The position numbers were made by a program, and so were the translations under genes. The notes beneath the pieces were generated by a model. That model was not told the DNA's origin. It searched no databases and was given only the letters and a program-made list of their open reading frames with translations. Of a stretch of 64,000 nucleotides of DNA, positions 37,609 through 49,096 are shown piece by piece. This stretch comes from Streptomyces sp. ALI-76-A. Its GTDB lineage: Bacteria; Actinomycetota; Actinomycetes; Streptomycetales; Streptomycetaceae. How positions within the stretch are numbered: position 1 is the stretch's first letter; every line of letters starts with the position of its first letter. The stretch spans positions 2,728,001-2,792,000 of the forward strand of contig NZ_JASVWB010000002.1 in NCBI RefSeq assembly GCF_030287445.1, written 5' to 3'.

Positions 37609-37829
37609 GCGGCTTCCTCGAGGTCCGACAGCACGGACGTCTCCTGGCCGACGAGGTCGCGGCTCGGGCACGCGCCCCTGCCCAGGATCGCCTGGATGCG
37701 CCGTACGCAGGACCCGCAGTCCGTGCCCGCCTTGCAGGCCGAGGCGATCTGGCGGGGAGTACAGGCACCGTTGTCCGCGTGGTGCTTGACCTGCGCCTCG
37801 GTCACACCGAAGCAGTTGCAGACGTACAC
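37605..37829 (-). CDS. bfd: Bacterioferritin-associated [2Fe-2S] ferredoxin (Bfd)
   Basis: A 74-residue Bfd-type protein with four cluster cysteines, Cys4, Cys6, Cys38 and Cys41, in the spacing VCNC and DCGSC. Bfd reduces ferric iron inside bacterioferritin for release. GTG at 37829 is selected because GGGAGG lies 8 nt before it; GTG at 37838 would sit on that ribosome site. It converges with bfr, sharing CTAG at 37605-37608, the TAG of each. An iron box lies upstream, so low iron should switch it on. Confidence 0.92.
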   Translation of the reverse strand: MYVCNCFGVTEAQVKHHADNGACTPRQIASACKAGTDCGSCVRRIQAILGRGACPSRDLVGQETSVLSDLEEAA

Positions 37830-37876
37830 GCGGTTCACCTCCCGGCAGGCTTCGTGGTCGCGCCATCCCGACCCTG

Positions 37877-37895
37877 GCCGGTGAGGCTAACCTAA
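37877..37895 (-). promoter_or_regulatory. Iron box for a DmdR1/IdeR-type repressor, upstream of bfd
   Basis: On the minus strand the 19 bp read TTAGGTTAGCCT followed by CACCGGC; about 15 of 19 positions match the IdeR/DmdR consensus TTAGGTTAGSCTAACCTAA, with the left 12 exact. It is 48 bp before the bfd start. The known IdeR/DmdR logic predicts repression when iron is replete. Binding not shown. Confidence 0.8.
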
Positions 37896-37928
37896 CCTTA
37901 CCCGTCGTACAAGAGCCGCAAAAGTGGA

Positions 37929-37964
37929 GTGGGGCGTGGATCGTATGTGATCCACGCCCCACTT
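37929..37964. terminator. Perfect 15-bp hairpin downstream of the DAHP synthase gene
   Basis: AGTGGGGCGTGGATC (37929-37943) pairs fully with its complement at 37950-37964 across a GTATGT loop, 37 bp past the DAHP synthase stop on the minus strand. Confidence 0.85.
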
Positions 37965-38000
37965 CATGCTCCGGTAACAGGCGGACCGGTCACCTGTCCG

Positions 38001-41509
<3,509 letters not shown>

Positions 41510-41534
41510 GCGAGGACGCCACCCGCGCGACCTG

Positions 41535-41577
41535 CGGGCCATGGGCCGAGCACGCCGTGTGCACGGCCCATGGCCCG
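41535..41577. terminator. Bidirectional hairpin between the convergent anthranilate synthase and pfkA genes
   Basis: CGGGCCATGGGCCG (41535-41548) pairs perfectly with CGGCCCATGGCCCG (41564-41577); loop 15 nt. It lies 25 bp after one stop and 49 bp after the other, serving both strands. The neighbouring 41578-41626 is rich in CCGGTC repeats. Confidence 0.8.
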
Positions 41578-41626
41578 GCCGAGCCGGTCAGGTCCGGTCG
41601 TCCGGTCTCCGGTCCGGTCCGGCGGC

Positions 41627-42655
41627 TCAGCCGAAGAACACCCCGGCCTCCTCGTACAGCTTCGGATCGACCGTCTTCAGCCGGGCCGTGGCCTCCGCGA
41701 TCGGGACGCGCACGATGTCCGTGCCGCGCAGGGCGACCATCCTGCCGAAGTCGCCGTCCCGCACGGCGTCGATGGCGTGCAGGCCGAAGCGGGTGGCGAG
41801 CCAGCGGTCGAAGGCGCTCGGGGTGCCGCCGCGCTGGACATGTCCAAGGACCGTGGTACGGGCCTCCTTGCCGGTGCGGCGCTCGATCTCCTTGGCCAGC
41901 CACTCGCCGACGCCGGACAGCCGGACATGCCCGAAGGAGTCCAGCGACCCGTCCTTGAGGACCATGTCACCGTCCTTGGGCATCGCGCCCTCGGCGACGA
42001 CCACGATGGGGGCGTACGACGCCCTGAAGCGTGAGGTCACCCAGGCGCAGACCTGGTCGACGTCGAAGCGCTGCTCCGGGATGAGGATGACGTTCGCGCC
42101 GCCGGCCAGGCCCGAGTGGAGGGCGATCCAGCCCGCGTGCCGGCCCATCACCTCGCACACCAGGACGCGCATGTGCGACTCGGCGGTGGTGTGCAGCCGG
42201 TCGATGGCCTCCGTCGCGATGCCGACGGCGGTGTCGAAGCCGAAGGTGTAGTCGGTGGCGGACAGATCGTTGTCTATCGTCTTGGGCACGCCGACACAGG
42301 GCACGCCGTACTCGTCGGACAGTCGGGCGGCGACACCGAGGGTGTCCTCGCCGCCGATCACGATGAGCGCCTCGACCTCCTGCTCGGCGAGGTTGTCCTT
42401 GATCCGGCGGATGCCGTCCTGCTGCTTGAGCGGATTGGTGCGCGAGGAGCCGAGGATGGTGCCGCCGCGCGGCAGGATGCCGCGCACCGCGGGGATGTCG
42501 AGGCGCACGGTGTCGTTCTCGAGGGGGCCTCGCCAGCCGTCCCGGAAGCCGACGAAGCCGTAGCCGTACTCCTGCACGCCCTTGCGGACGATGCCCCGGA
42601 TGACGGCGTTGAGCCCGGGGCAGTCGCCGCCTCCGGTCAGTACTCCGACCCGCAT
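41627..42655 (-). CDS. pfkA: 6-phosphofructokinase (actinobacterial PfkA)
   Basis: A 342-residue phosphofructokinase: GVLTGGGDCPGLN at the start, GGEDTLGVAARL (101-110), PKTIDNDL (124-131), MGRHAGWIAL and LGHVQRGGTPSAFDR. Residue 104 is Asp and residue 125 Lys, combinations usually read as favouring pyrophosphate; yet the very similar S. coelicolor enzyme is known to use ATP, while the Amycolatopsis methanolica one uses PPi, so the phosphoryl donor cannot be read from these residues here. ATG 42655 has AAGGGA upstream; the frame back to 42715 is rejected. Confidence 0.93.
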   Translation of the reverse strand: MRVGVLTGGGDCPGLNAVIRGIVRKGVQEYGYGFVGFRDGWRGPLENDTVRLDIPAVRGILPRGGTILGSSRTNPLKQQDGIRRIKDNLAEQEVEALIVIGGEDTLGVAARLSDEYGVPCVGVPKTIDNDLSATDYTFGFDTAVGIATEAIDRLHTTAESHMRVLVCEVMGRHAGWIALHSGLAGGANVILIPEQRFDVDQVCAWVTSRFRASYAPIVVVAEGAMPKDGDMVLKDGSLDSFGHVRLSGVGEWLAKEIERRTGKEARTTVLGHVQRGGTPSAFDRWLATRFGLHAIDAVRDGDFGRMVALRGTDIVRVPIAEATARLKTVDPKLYEEAGVFFG

Positions 42656-42764
42656 GGAATTGTCCCTTCGCCAGGGTTGCCTGCTGCGGGTCACGCTAAT
42701 GGTGACGCAGGTCACTCAGACATGGCTGGGACGGTCAATTCCGTTGGAACGTCGGGTGGTTGTG

Positions 42765-43457
42765 TCACTCGTCGTCGAGTCCGCGTTCTATCGCGTACCG
42801 CACGAGCTCCACCCGGTTGTGCAGCTGGAGCTTGCCGAGGGTGTTCTGCACGTGGTTCTGGACCGTGCGGTGGGAGATGACCAGGCGTTCGGCGATCTGC
42901 TTGTAGCTCAGGCCCTTGGCGACCAGCCGCAGCACCTCGGTCTCGCGCTCGGTGAGCTGCGGGGCCTTGGGCCGGTCGGTGTCCGTGGTGGCGGGAGCGG
43001 GCTCGGAGGCCAGGCGCCGGTACTCGCCGAGGACCAGTCCGGCCAGGCCCGGGGTGAAGACCGGGTCGCCGACGGCCGTGCGGCGGACCGCGTCGAGCAG
43101 TTCCTCCGTGGACGCCGACTTCAGCAGGTAGCCGGTCGCGCCCGACTTCACGGCCTCCAGCACGTCGGCGTGCTCGCCACTCGCGGACAGCACCAGGACC
43201 CGCAGCGCGGGGTTGGCGGCGACGAGTTCCTTGCACACCTGGACGCCGGGCTTGGCGGGCAGGTTCAGGTCGAGCACCAGCACGTCGGGCGCCGCGGCCT
43301 TGGCGCGGCGCACCGCCTGCTCGCCGTCGCCCGCGGTGGCGACCACGTCGAAGCCCGCCTGGTCCAGGTCGCGGGCGACGGCGTCGCGCCACATGGGGTG
43401 GTCGTCGACCACCATGACCCTGATCGGGCCCGGCCGGTCCTCGTTGCTGTCCGTCAT
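42765..43457 (-). CDS. NarL/LuxR-type response regulator
   Basis: A 230-residue regulator: receiver domain with acidic pocket VMVVDDHPMW, phospho-acceptor Asp in VLVLDLNLPA and switch/Lys in GYLLKSAS (about 12-130), then a Ser/Thr/Pro-rich linker and a LuxR HTH (LTERETEVLRLVAKGLSYKQIAERLVIS, about 165-220). The ATG at 43457 overlaps the stop of the sensor kinase gene (ATGA), so the two are a coupled pair. The signal is unknown; pfkA lies just downstream on the same strand with a 109-bp gap. Confidence 0.92.
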   Translation of the reverse strand: MTDSNEDRPGPIRVMVVDDHPMWRDAVARDLDQAGFDVVATAGDGEQAVRRAKAAAPDVLVLDLNLPAKPGVQVCKELVAANPALRVLVLSASGEHADVLEAVKSGATGYLLKSASTEELLDAVRRTAVGDPVFTPGLAGLVLGEYRRLASEPAPATTDTDRPKAPQLTERETEVLRLVAKGLSYKQIAERLVISHRTVQNHVQNTLGKLQLHNRVELVRYAIERGLDDE

Positions 43458-44656
43458 CGCTGTTCCGCCTTCCCCCGTGAAGACCGCGTCTCCTTCGGTA
43501 CCTTCAGTTCCACCTCGGTGCCCTGGCCGGGCACCGAGATCAGTTCGGCGCTGCCGCCGAGTTCGCGCAGCCGGCCCCGGATCGACAGGGCCACGCCGAG
43601 CCGGCCCTCGCCCTCGGCCTGGGCGAGCCGGCCCTCGGGGATGCCGGGGCCGTCGTCCCGCACGGTCACGATCACCTCGTCGGGCTCGTCCTCGACGAGG
43701 ATCCAGGCGCGCGCCTGCTCGCCCGCGTGTTTGCGTACGTTGTCCAGGGCGGCGCCGACCGCGGCGGCCAGCTCGCGTGCCGCGTCCGGGGGCAGCGGCA
43801 CGGGGGCGCCGGGCTCGGCGAGGCTGACCTTCGCGGCGGCGTACCGGGCGAGCAGGGACCGCAGGTCGACCGGTCCGTCGTCGTCGGGTTCCTCGACCGT
43901 GCGGACGACGGCTCCCTCGGCCTCGTCCTCCGACACCCGGGAAGGGGGAACCAGCCCACCGGAGACCAGGGTGCGCAGGGCGACCTCCTGCTCACCGGCC
44001 ATCCGGCCCAGCTCGGCCGCCTCGCCGCCGATGACGGCGCCGCGCCGCTGCACCATCGCCAGCACCTGGAGCACGCTGTCGTGGATGTCCCGGGCCAGCC
44101 GCTCCCGTTCCCGCGTCGCGGCCTCGATCTCCAGGGCGCGGGCGAGGGTGCGCTCGGAGGCGCGGGCGACCTCGACGACGTATCCGATGGCGATGGAGGC
44201 GACCCAGACGAGGATCACGTTGTGCACGGTGTCGCGGACGGGGGCACCGCGCTCGATCAGGTTGGCGACGGCGACCGCGGTGGAGGCGACAGCCGCCCAG
44301 CGCCAGCCGCCCTTGACGGCGAAGGCCAGCACGGCACCCGCGGTCCATATCGACGGCAGGGTGGGGCCGCCCTGCTCGATCCGCGCCGGGGCGTCGGCGA
44401 GCGGGGTGAGCAGGATGCCGGTGAGCGCCACGGTGAGGTCGGCGGCGAGGAACCGCTTGGTGCAGGCCTGCGCGTTCGCGACCCGGGGCAGGGTGGCCAG
44501 GGTCCAGCCGCACAGCACCACGTAGTACGCGACGGCCACCCCGGGACGGACGAACTCGCCGTAGGCGGTGGCGAACAGGCCGACCGCGTACAGCATGGTG
44601 AGCACCCGGTACGCGCTGAGCGCACGCCACAGCGGCGCCTCGACCGACATCCTCAT
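43454..44656 (-). CDS. MacS-type sensor histidine kinase (HisKA_3)
   Basis: A 400-residue sensor with about six membrane segments (residues 10-165), the dimerisation/phospho-acceptor motif RERERLARDIHDSVLQVLAMVQRRG (about 185-205), and an ATPase domain with DNVRKHA (N box) and VRDDGPGIP (G box). Paired with the NarL-type regulator through a 4-bp overlap. The ATG at 44656 gives a sensible start; a GTG at 44686 in the same frame (VGELAERERVMRM) is a real alternative, since a TAGGGT box lies 16 nt upstream of it. Confidence 0.9.
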   Translation of the reverse strand: MRMSVEAPLWRALSAYRVLTMLYAVGLFATAYGEFVRPGVAVAYYVVLCGWTLATLPRVANAQACTKRFLAADLTVALTGILLTPLADAPARIEQGGPTLPSIWTAGAVLAFAVKGGWRWAAVASTAVAVANLIERGAPVRDTVHNVILVWVASIAIGYVVEVARASERTLARALEIEAATRERERLARDIHDSVLQVLAMVQRRGAVIGGEAAELGRMAGEQEVALRTLVSGGLVPPSRVSEDEAEGAVVRTVEEPDDDGPVDLRSLLARYAAAKVSLAEPGAPVPLPPDAARELAAAVGAALDNVRKHAGEQARAWILVEDEPDEVIVTVRDDGPGIPEGRLAQAEGEGRLGVALSIRGRLRELGGSAELISVPGQGTEVELKVPKETRSSRGKAEQR

Positions 44657-44705
44657 GACCCGCTCACGCTCGGCCAACTCCCCCACCCCCCGGTCCGCCC
44701 CCACC

Positions 44706-45479
44706 CTAGGGCTCGGACCGCTCCGCCTGTGTCTTCTCCGCCTGCGCCTTCTCCGCCTGGGCCAGCGCGGCACGGGCCGCCTTCGCCGCCTTCGCGGCGT
44801 CCGCGATCTGCCGCTTGGCGGCCGTCGCGTAGATGTCGACGTACTCCTGGCCGGAGAGCTTCATGATCTCGTACATGACCTCGTCGGTCAGGGCGCGCAG
44901 GACGAACCGGTCGTGCTCCATGCCGTGGTAGCGGCTGAAGTCCAGGGGCTCGCCGATGCGGATGCCCGGCCGCATCAGCTTCGGCACGACCTGGCCGGGC
45001 GGCTGGATCTTCTCCGTGTCGATCATGGCGACCGGGATCACCGGCGCGCCGCTGGCGAGCGCCACCCGCGCCAGGCCACCGGGCTTGCCCCGGTACAGGC
45101 GCCCGTCGGGCGAGCGGGTGCCCTCCGGGTAGATCCCGAACAGCTCACCGCGCTCCAGCACCTCCATACCGCTCCTGATGGCCGCCTCGCCCGCGCCGCG
45201 CGCGCCGGAGCGGTCCACCGGCAGCTGCCCCACGCCCTTGAAGAACGCGGCCGTCAGCCGGCCCTTGACGCCGGGCGTGGTGAAGTACTCGGCCTTCGCG
45301 ATGAACGTGACCTTGCGGTCGAGGACCGCGGGCAGGAAGAACGAGTCGGAGAACGACAGGTGATTGCTCGCCAGGATGGCGGGGCCCTCGGCGGGAATGT
45401 TCTCCAGGCCTTCCACCCAGGGCCTGAAGGCGACCTTCAGCGGCCCTCCGATGGCGACCTTCATCGTGCCGTACAACAA
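44706..45479 (-). CDS. 1-acylglycerol-3-phosphate acyltransferase-like (PlsC family)
   Basis: A 257-residue acyltransferase with the four PlsC blocks: NHLSFSDSFFLP (catalytic HX4D), VDRSGARGAGEAAI, FGIYPEGTRSPDG and VIPVAMIDTEKI. The C-terminal Ala/Gln/Lys-rich helix (about 215-257) is unlike the catalytic core and looks like a coiled tail. The start is a TTG at 45479, justified by AGGAGG seven bases upstream; the first ATG (45464) is 22 bases from that site. Probably makes phosphatidic acid for phospholipids, though related enzymes use other acyl acceptors. Confidence 0.88.
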   Translation of the reverse strand: MLYGTMKVAIGGPLKVAFRPWVEGLENIPAEGPAILASNHLSFSDSFFLPAVLDRKVTFIAKAEYFTTPGVKGRLTAAFFKGVGQLPVDRSGARGAGEAAIRSGMEVLERGELFGIYPEGTRSPDGRLYRGKPGGLARVALASGAPVIPVAMIDTEKIQPPGQVVPKLMRPGIRIGEPLDFSRYHGMEHDRFVLRALTDEVMYEIMKLSGQEYVDIYATAAKRQIADAAKAAKAARAALAQAEKAQAEKTQAERSEP

Positions 45480-45624
45480 CCGAGTGCCTCCTGTGTATGT
45501 GGGTCAGACCTTAACCCGGAGCACCGTCAAAGGGTCCGACGGCCCTGGTCGGTGTCAGTGCGGTCGCGTACGGTGAAGCAGACCTGGACTCGTTCACGCC
45601 CTTCTCATGAACAGGAGACCGAAG

Positions 45625-46404
45625 GTGCCGGTCCTGCCTGGAGCCGAGCCGTTCCGCCACGAGGGCGGGGAGACGGGGGTCCTCCTCTGTCACGGCTTCA
45701 CCGGTTCTCCCCAGTCGCTGCGCCCCTGGGCGGAGTATCTGGCCGAGCGCGGTCTGACCGTCTCGCTGCCCCTGCTGCCCGGGCACGGCACACGCTGGGA
45801 GGACATGCGGCTCACCGGCTGGCAGGACTGGTACGCCGAGGTGGACCGTGAGCTGCGCGCCCTGCGCGAGCGCTGTGCGCGGGTCTTCGTGGCGGGCCTG
45901 TCGATGGGGGGCGCACTGGCGCTCCGGCTGGCCGCCCGGCACGGGGACGCGGTCAGCGGTGTGGTGGTCGTCAACCCGGCGAACCGGATGCACGGCCTGG
46001 CGGCGTACTGCCTGCCGGTGGTCCGCCACCTCGTTCCCTCGACGCGGGGCATCGCGAGCGACATCGCCAGGGAAGGCAACACCGAGCTGGGGTACGACCG
46101 GGTGCCGCTGCACGCCGCGCACTCCCTGCGCTCCTTCTTCCGGCTGGTCGACGGCGAGCTGCCGCAGGTCACCCAGCCGCTGCTGCTCCTGCGCAGCGTC
46201 CAGGACCACGTGGTGCCGGGGGCCGACTCCGCCCGGGTGCTGAGTCGGGTCTCGTCCACGGACGTACAGGAGATCGTGCTGGAACAGAGTTACCACGTCG
46301 CGACGTTGGACCACGAGGCGGACCGGATCTTCGAGGAGAGCTACGCGTTCATCGGCCGGCTCGCCCCCAGCAGCACCGACGAAGGGACGGTCGCACGTGG
46401 CTGA
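45625..46404 (+). CDS. Alpha/beta hydrolase, carboxylesterase type
   Basis: A 259-residue serine hydrolase. The oxyanion HGFTGSPQSLRPW, nucleophile elbow GLSMGGALAL (Ser about 91), catalytic Asp in RSVQDHVVPGADS and His in EQSYHVATLDHE are all visible and match the Geobacillus-type carboxylesterase/lipase Est30 group. GTG 45625 has AGGAGACCGAAG in front; an ATG at 45607 lacks a ribosome site. The frame overlaps the next gene by 8 bp. Confidence 0.9.
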   Translation: MPVLPGAEPFRHEGGETGVLLCHGFTGSPQSLRPWAEYLAERGLTVSLPLLPGHGTRWEDMRLTGWQDWYAEVDRELRALRERCARVFVAGLSMGGALALRLAARHGDAVSGVVVVNPANRMHGLAAYCLPVVRHLVPSTRGIASDIAREGNTELGYDRVPLHAAHSLRSFFRLVDGELPQVTQPLLLLRSVQDHVVPGADSARVLSRVSSTDVQEIVLEQSYHVATLDHEADRIFEESYAFIGRLAPSSTDEGTVARG

Positions 46405-47062
46405 GCACGACTCCGACCGCGAGGAGCGCGAGGAGCGCGAGCCCGAGGAGCAGAACGTCCGGTTCGACGAGGACGCCGCGTGGGCGGCCATCGTCGCCGG
46501 GTACGGCGAGGAACCACCCGACCCGCCGGGCGCCAAGCCCTTCAAGTCGGTCGAGGATCTGGCACTGCTGGAGACCGAGACCAACGACAGCGGTCCCCGG
46601 GAGGCCGGGGACACCCTGGAGGCCACGGAACCCAGGACGACCAAGGAGACCAAGGCCCCGGAGGAGACCAAGGCGGCCGAGCGCGAGGTACCGGTGGAGG
46701 AGAAGCCCGCGAAGCCGCTGGGCGGTTCCGTCGCCTTCGCGCCCGGGGTCGGCCCGCGGGACTACAGCCTGCCGGAGCCGGCCGACGAGGAGGCCGAGGC
46801 CCCGGAGGACGACGACGAGGGGCACTTCGTCCCGCCGGAACCGCCGCCGCTGCCCACCGGCGACACCACCGCGAAGTTCGCCTGGCTGGGGGTGCTCGGC
46901 GGGCCGGTGCTGATCCTGCTGGCGGTCCTGCTCGGCTGGGAGATGACCTGGTGGCTGACCACGCTCGGCATCGGCGGCTTCCTGGGCGGCTTCGCCACGC
47001 TGGTGATGCGGATGCGCCCGGACGACGAGGACGACGACCCGGGACGCGGAGCCGTCGTGTAG
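46397..47062 (+). CDS. Acidic protein with C-terminal membrane anchor region
   Basis: A 221-residue protein. Residues 1-155 are charged, very acidic and Glu/Pro/Lys-rich (with EETKAPEETK-like repeats), and residues about 158-205 form two membrane spans, FAWLGVLGGPVLILLAVLLGW and WLTTLGIGGFLGGFATLVM, followed by MRMRPDDEDDD. I do not recognise a defined family beyond a DUF308-like C-terminus. The GTG at 46397, behind GAAGGGACGG, overlaps the esterase by 8 bp. Function unknown. Confidence 0.75.
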   Translation: MAEHDSDREEREEREPEEQNVRFDEDAAWAAIVAGYGEEPPDPPGAKPFKSVEDLALLETETNDSGPREAGDTLEATEPRTTKETKAPEETKAAEREVPVEEKPAKPLGGSVAFAPGVGPRDYSLPEPADEEAEAPEDDDEGHFVPPEPPPLPTGDTTAKFAWLGVLGGPVLILLAVLLGWEMTWWLTTLGIGGFLGGFATLVMRMRPDDEDDDPGRGAVV

Positions 47063-47155
47063 ACCGTCGTCCCCGCTGACCCGGGCCGTGGTCCGGGCCG
47101 GCCGGCCCGCGTCGTCGCCGGCTGCCCGGACCGTCGTCCCGGCCGGCCCGTCGTC

Positions 47156-47189
47156 CCCGCTGACCCGGATCATCGTCCGGGTCAGCGGG
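47156..47189. terminator. Hairpin between convergent genes
   Basis: CCCGCTGACCCGGA (47156-47169) pairs perfectly with 47176-47189 around TCATCG. It lies 17 bp past the stop of the 47207-47950 gene (minus) and 94 bp after the 46397-47062 gene (plus). The region 47063-47155 has a direct repeat of CCGTCGTCCCCGCTGACCCG. Confidence 0.75.
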
Positions 47190-47206
47190 ACCGGCCCCCG
47201 GTCGGC

Positions 47207-47950
47207 TCAGCGCGCCGGGATTCTGAGGGCGGCCAGCACCGGAAGGTGGTCCGTGGCCGTCCTCAGGTCGCTCTCCCCGACCCCCGGGTGGCCCAGCGGC
47301 ACCCCGCACCCCAGCACCTCGACGCCCTTCGTGGCGAAGATCGCGTCGATGCGGCGGCGGGGAGCGGCGGGCCAGGTGTGCTCGCTGCCCCAGGGTGCGG
47401 TGGCCCAGCAGTCCTGGAGGTTCTCGGCGAGCCGGGCGAAGGTGGGGCCGCCGGGCGGCTCGTTCAGGTCGCCGCCCGCGATCGCGTGCTCCACGCCCAT
47501 CCCGGCGAGCCGGTCGAGGAGCATGCCGCCCTGGGCGTACCGCTCGTCCTTGCGCAGCGAGAGGTGGCAGCTCAGCACGCCGACCCGGGCGCTGCCGAAC
47601 CGGACGACGGCGGTCGCGAAGCCGCGCCGGTGCTGGCCGGGGGTGAGCGGGAGCAGGACGTCCTCGGCGCGTTCCACGGTGGCCCGGAGCGTGCACAGGA
47701 GTGCCGGCCCCGCGGCCGTACCGCCCCCGGAGAGGATCACCTGGCCGGACGCCGCGGCGAGCCGGGCCAGCTTCTTGCGCCAGCGGAAGAAGCGGGGGGC
47801 CTCCTGGACGAGGACCAGGTCGGGCGCGCAGGCGGTGATGACGCGGGCGAGGGCGTCGGTGTCGTCGCGCATCGAGCGGATGTTGTAGCTGAGGACGCGG
47901 ACGACGGCGGAACCGTCGGACTCGGTGCGGGAGTTGGGGAGCAGCGTCAT
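47207..47950 (-). CDS. Endonuclease/exonuclease/phosphatase (EEP) family hydrolase
   Basis: A 247-residue EEP-fold enzyme: VLSYNIRSM (motif with Asn), LVLVQEAPRF (metal Glu), LSCHLSLR, AGGDLNEPPGGP (catalytic Asp/Asn), and TATDHLPVLAAL (terminal DH pair). Members include DNases and phospholipid or phosphoinositide phosphatases; the substrate cannot be called. ATG 47950 follows a TACATT box by 7 nt (leaderless candidate). The frame extending to 48196 is rejected as intergenic. Confidence 0.87.
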   Translation of the reverse strand: MTLLPNSRTESDGSAVVRVLSYNIRSMRDDTDALARVITACAPDLVLVQEAPRFFRWRKKLARLAAASGQVILSGGGTAAGPALLCTLRATVERAEDVLLPLTPGQHRRGFATAVVRFGSARVGVLSCHLSLRKDERYAQGGMLLDRLAGMGVEHAIAGGDLNEPPGGPTFARLAENLQDCWATAPWGSEHTWPAAPRRRIDAIFATKGVEVLGCGVPLGHPGVGESDLRTATDHLPVLAALRIPAR

Positions 47951-48020
47951 GTGGATCAATGTACGCCTGACAGCTCGGGCGTAATTGTCCGTTTGCGAGG
48001 GCGGGTGCGCCCTGGTCGCT

Positions 48021-48060
48021 CGTTGGTTCCCCGCGCCCCTGGGGGCGCGGGGAACCAGCG
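48021..48060 (-). terminator. Terminator hairpin downstream of glucokinase
   Basis: GGTTCCCCGCGCCCC (48025-48039) pairs with GGGGCGCGGGGAACC (48042-48056); flanking bases extend the stem to 48021-48060. It is 19 bp past the glk stop. Confidence 0.8.
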
Positions 48061-48078
48061 TGCCTCGCGAAGGTGCCG

Positions 48079-49032
48079 TTACATGACCGGGTCGGGCTCG
48101 CGGGCCAGGTCGGCGGCGCCGACCAGGCCCGCCTTGTTGCCCAGCTGGGCGGCGATGACATCCGCCACCGGGCGCCAGTTGCCGCCGACCAGCCACCGCT
48201 TGTACGACTTACGGATCGGGTCGAGGACCAGTTCGCCCTCGTCCGAGAGGCCGCCGCCGACGATGAAGGCGGACGGGTCGAACAGGGAGGCGAGGTCCGC
48301 GAGGCCGGCACCGGCCCAGCGGGCGAGCTCGCGGTAGGAGTCGACGGCGACCGGGTCGCCCTGGCGGGCGGCCATGGAGATGTGCTTGCCCTCGATGCCG
48401 TCGGGGGTGCCGTCGCCCAGGCCGAGCAGCGTCTGGGCGTTCTCCGGGGTGGCGTTGGCGCGCTGCTTGGCGTACCGGACGAGGGCGCGCCCGGAGGCGT
48501 ACTGCTCCCAGCAGCCCTGCGAACCGCAGCCGCACAGCAGTCCGTCCGGCACCATCCGGATGTGGCCGAACTCGGCGGCCACGCCGAAGTGGCCGCGGCG
48601 CAGCTTGTTGCCGATGATGATGCCGCCGCCGAGGCCGGTGCCGAGCGTGATGCAGATGACGTTGCGGTGGCCCTTGCCGCCGCCGAACTTGTACTCGCCC
48701 CACGCGGCGGCGTTGGCGTCGTTCTCCACGACCACCGGGAGGCCCACGCGGGCTTCGACCTTCTCCTTCAACGGCTCCTGGCGCCAGTCGATGTTCGGCG
48801 CGAAGTAGACCGTGGAGCGCTGACGGTCGACGTATCCGGCGGCACCGATGCCGACGCCGACGATCTCGTGCCCGGCGCGCGCGCCCTCCACCGCCGAGGC
48901 GATGGCGTCCACGATGCCCTCCGGCGTGCCCGGGGTCGGCACCGTGTGGGTCGAGAGGATGTTGCCTTCCTCGTCGACCACACCGGCCGCGATCTTCGTG
49001 CCGCCGATATCGACGCCGATGGTGAGTCCCAT
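48079..49032 (-). CDS. glkA: ATP-dependent glucokinase, ROK family
   Basis: A 317-residue ROK glucokinase. N-terminal ATP loop GVDIGGTKIAAGVV, ENDANAAAWGEY, GTGLGGGIIIGNKL, the zinc motif CGCGSQGCWE and the ROK signature around ASGRALVRYA are clear. In Streptomyces this enzyme phosphorylates glucose and is the central component of glucose repression. The ATG has GAGGGA at good distance, and its own promoter lies in the 55-bp gap after the DUF5304 gene. Confidence 0.94.
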   Translation of the reverse strand: MGLTIGVDIGGTKIAAGVVDEEGNILSTHTVPTPGTPEGIVDAIASAVEGARAGHEIVGVGIGAAGYVDRQRSTVYFAPNIDWRQEPLKEKVEARVGLPVVVENDANAAAWGEYKFGGGKGHRNVICITLGTGLGGGIIIGNKLRRGHFGVAAEFGHIRMVPDGLLCGCGSQGCWEQYASGRALVRYAKQRANATPENAQTLLGLGDGTPDGIEGKHISMAARQGDPVAVDSYRELARWAGAGLADLASLFDPSAFIVGGGLSDEGELVLDPIRKSYKRWLVGGNWRPVADVIAAQLGNKAGLVGAADLAREPDPVM

Positions 49033-49068
49033 GAATCCCTCAGTTTCGGTCGAGCCCCGCTACGGCCA

Positions 49069-49096
49069 ACCGTACCCGAGGGGGCCGTCAGTCCAA
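49069..49096 (-). promoter_or_regulatory. Probable glkA promoter within the end of the DUF5304 gene
   Basis: Minus strand: TTGGAC (49096-49091), 16-bp spacer, TACGGT (49074-49069). The -35 hexamer overlaps the last codons and stop of the upstream gene. Transcription would begin near 49062, giving a 30-nt leader with a ribosome site. Read-through from upstream can also serve glkA. Confidence 0.6.
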
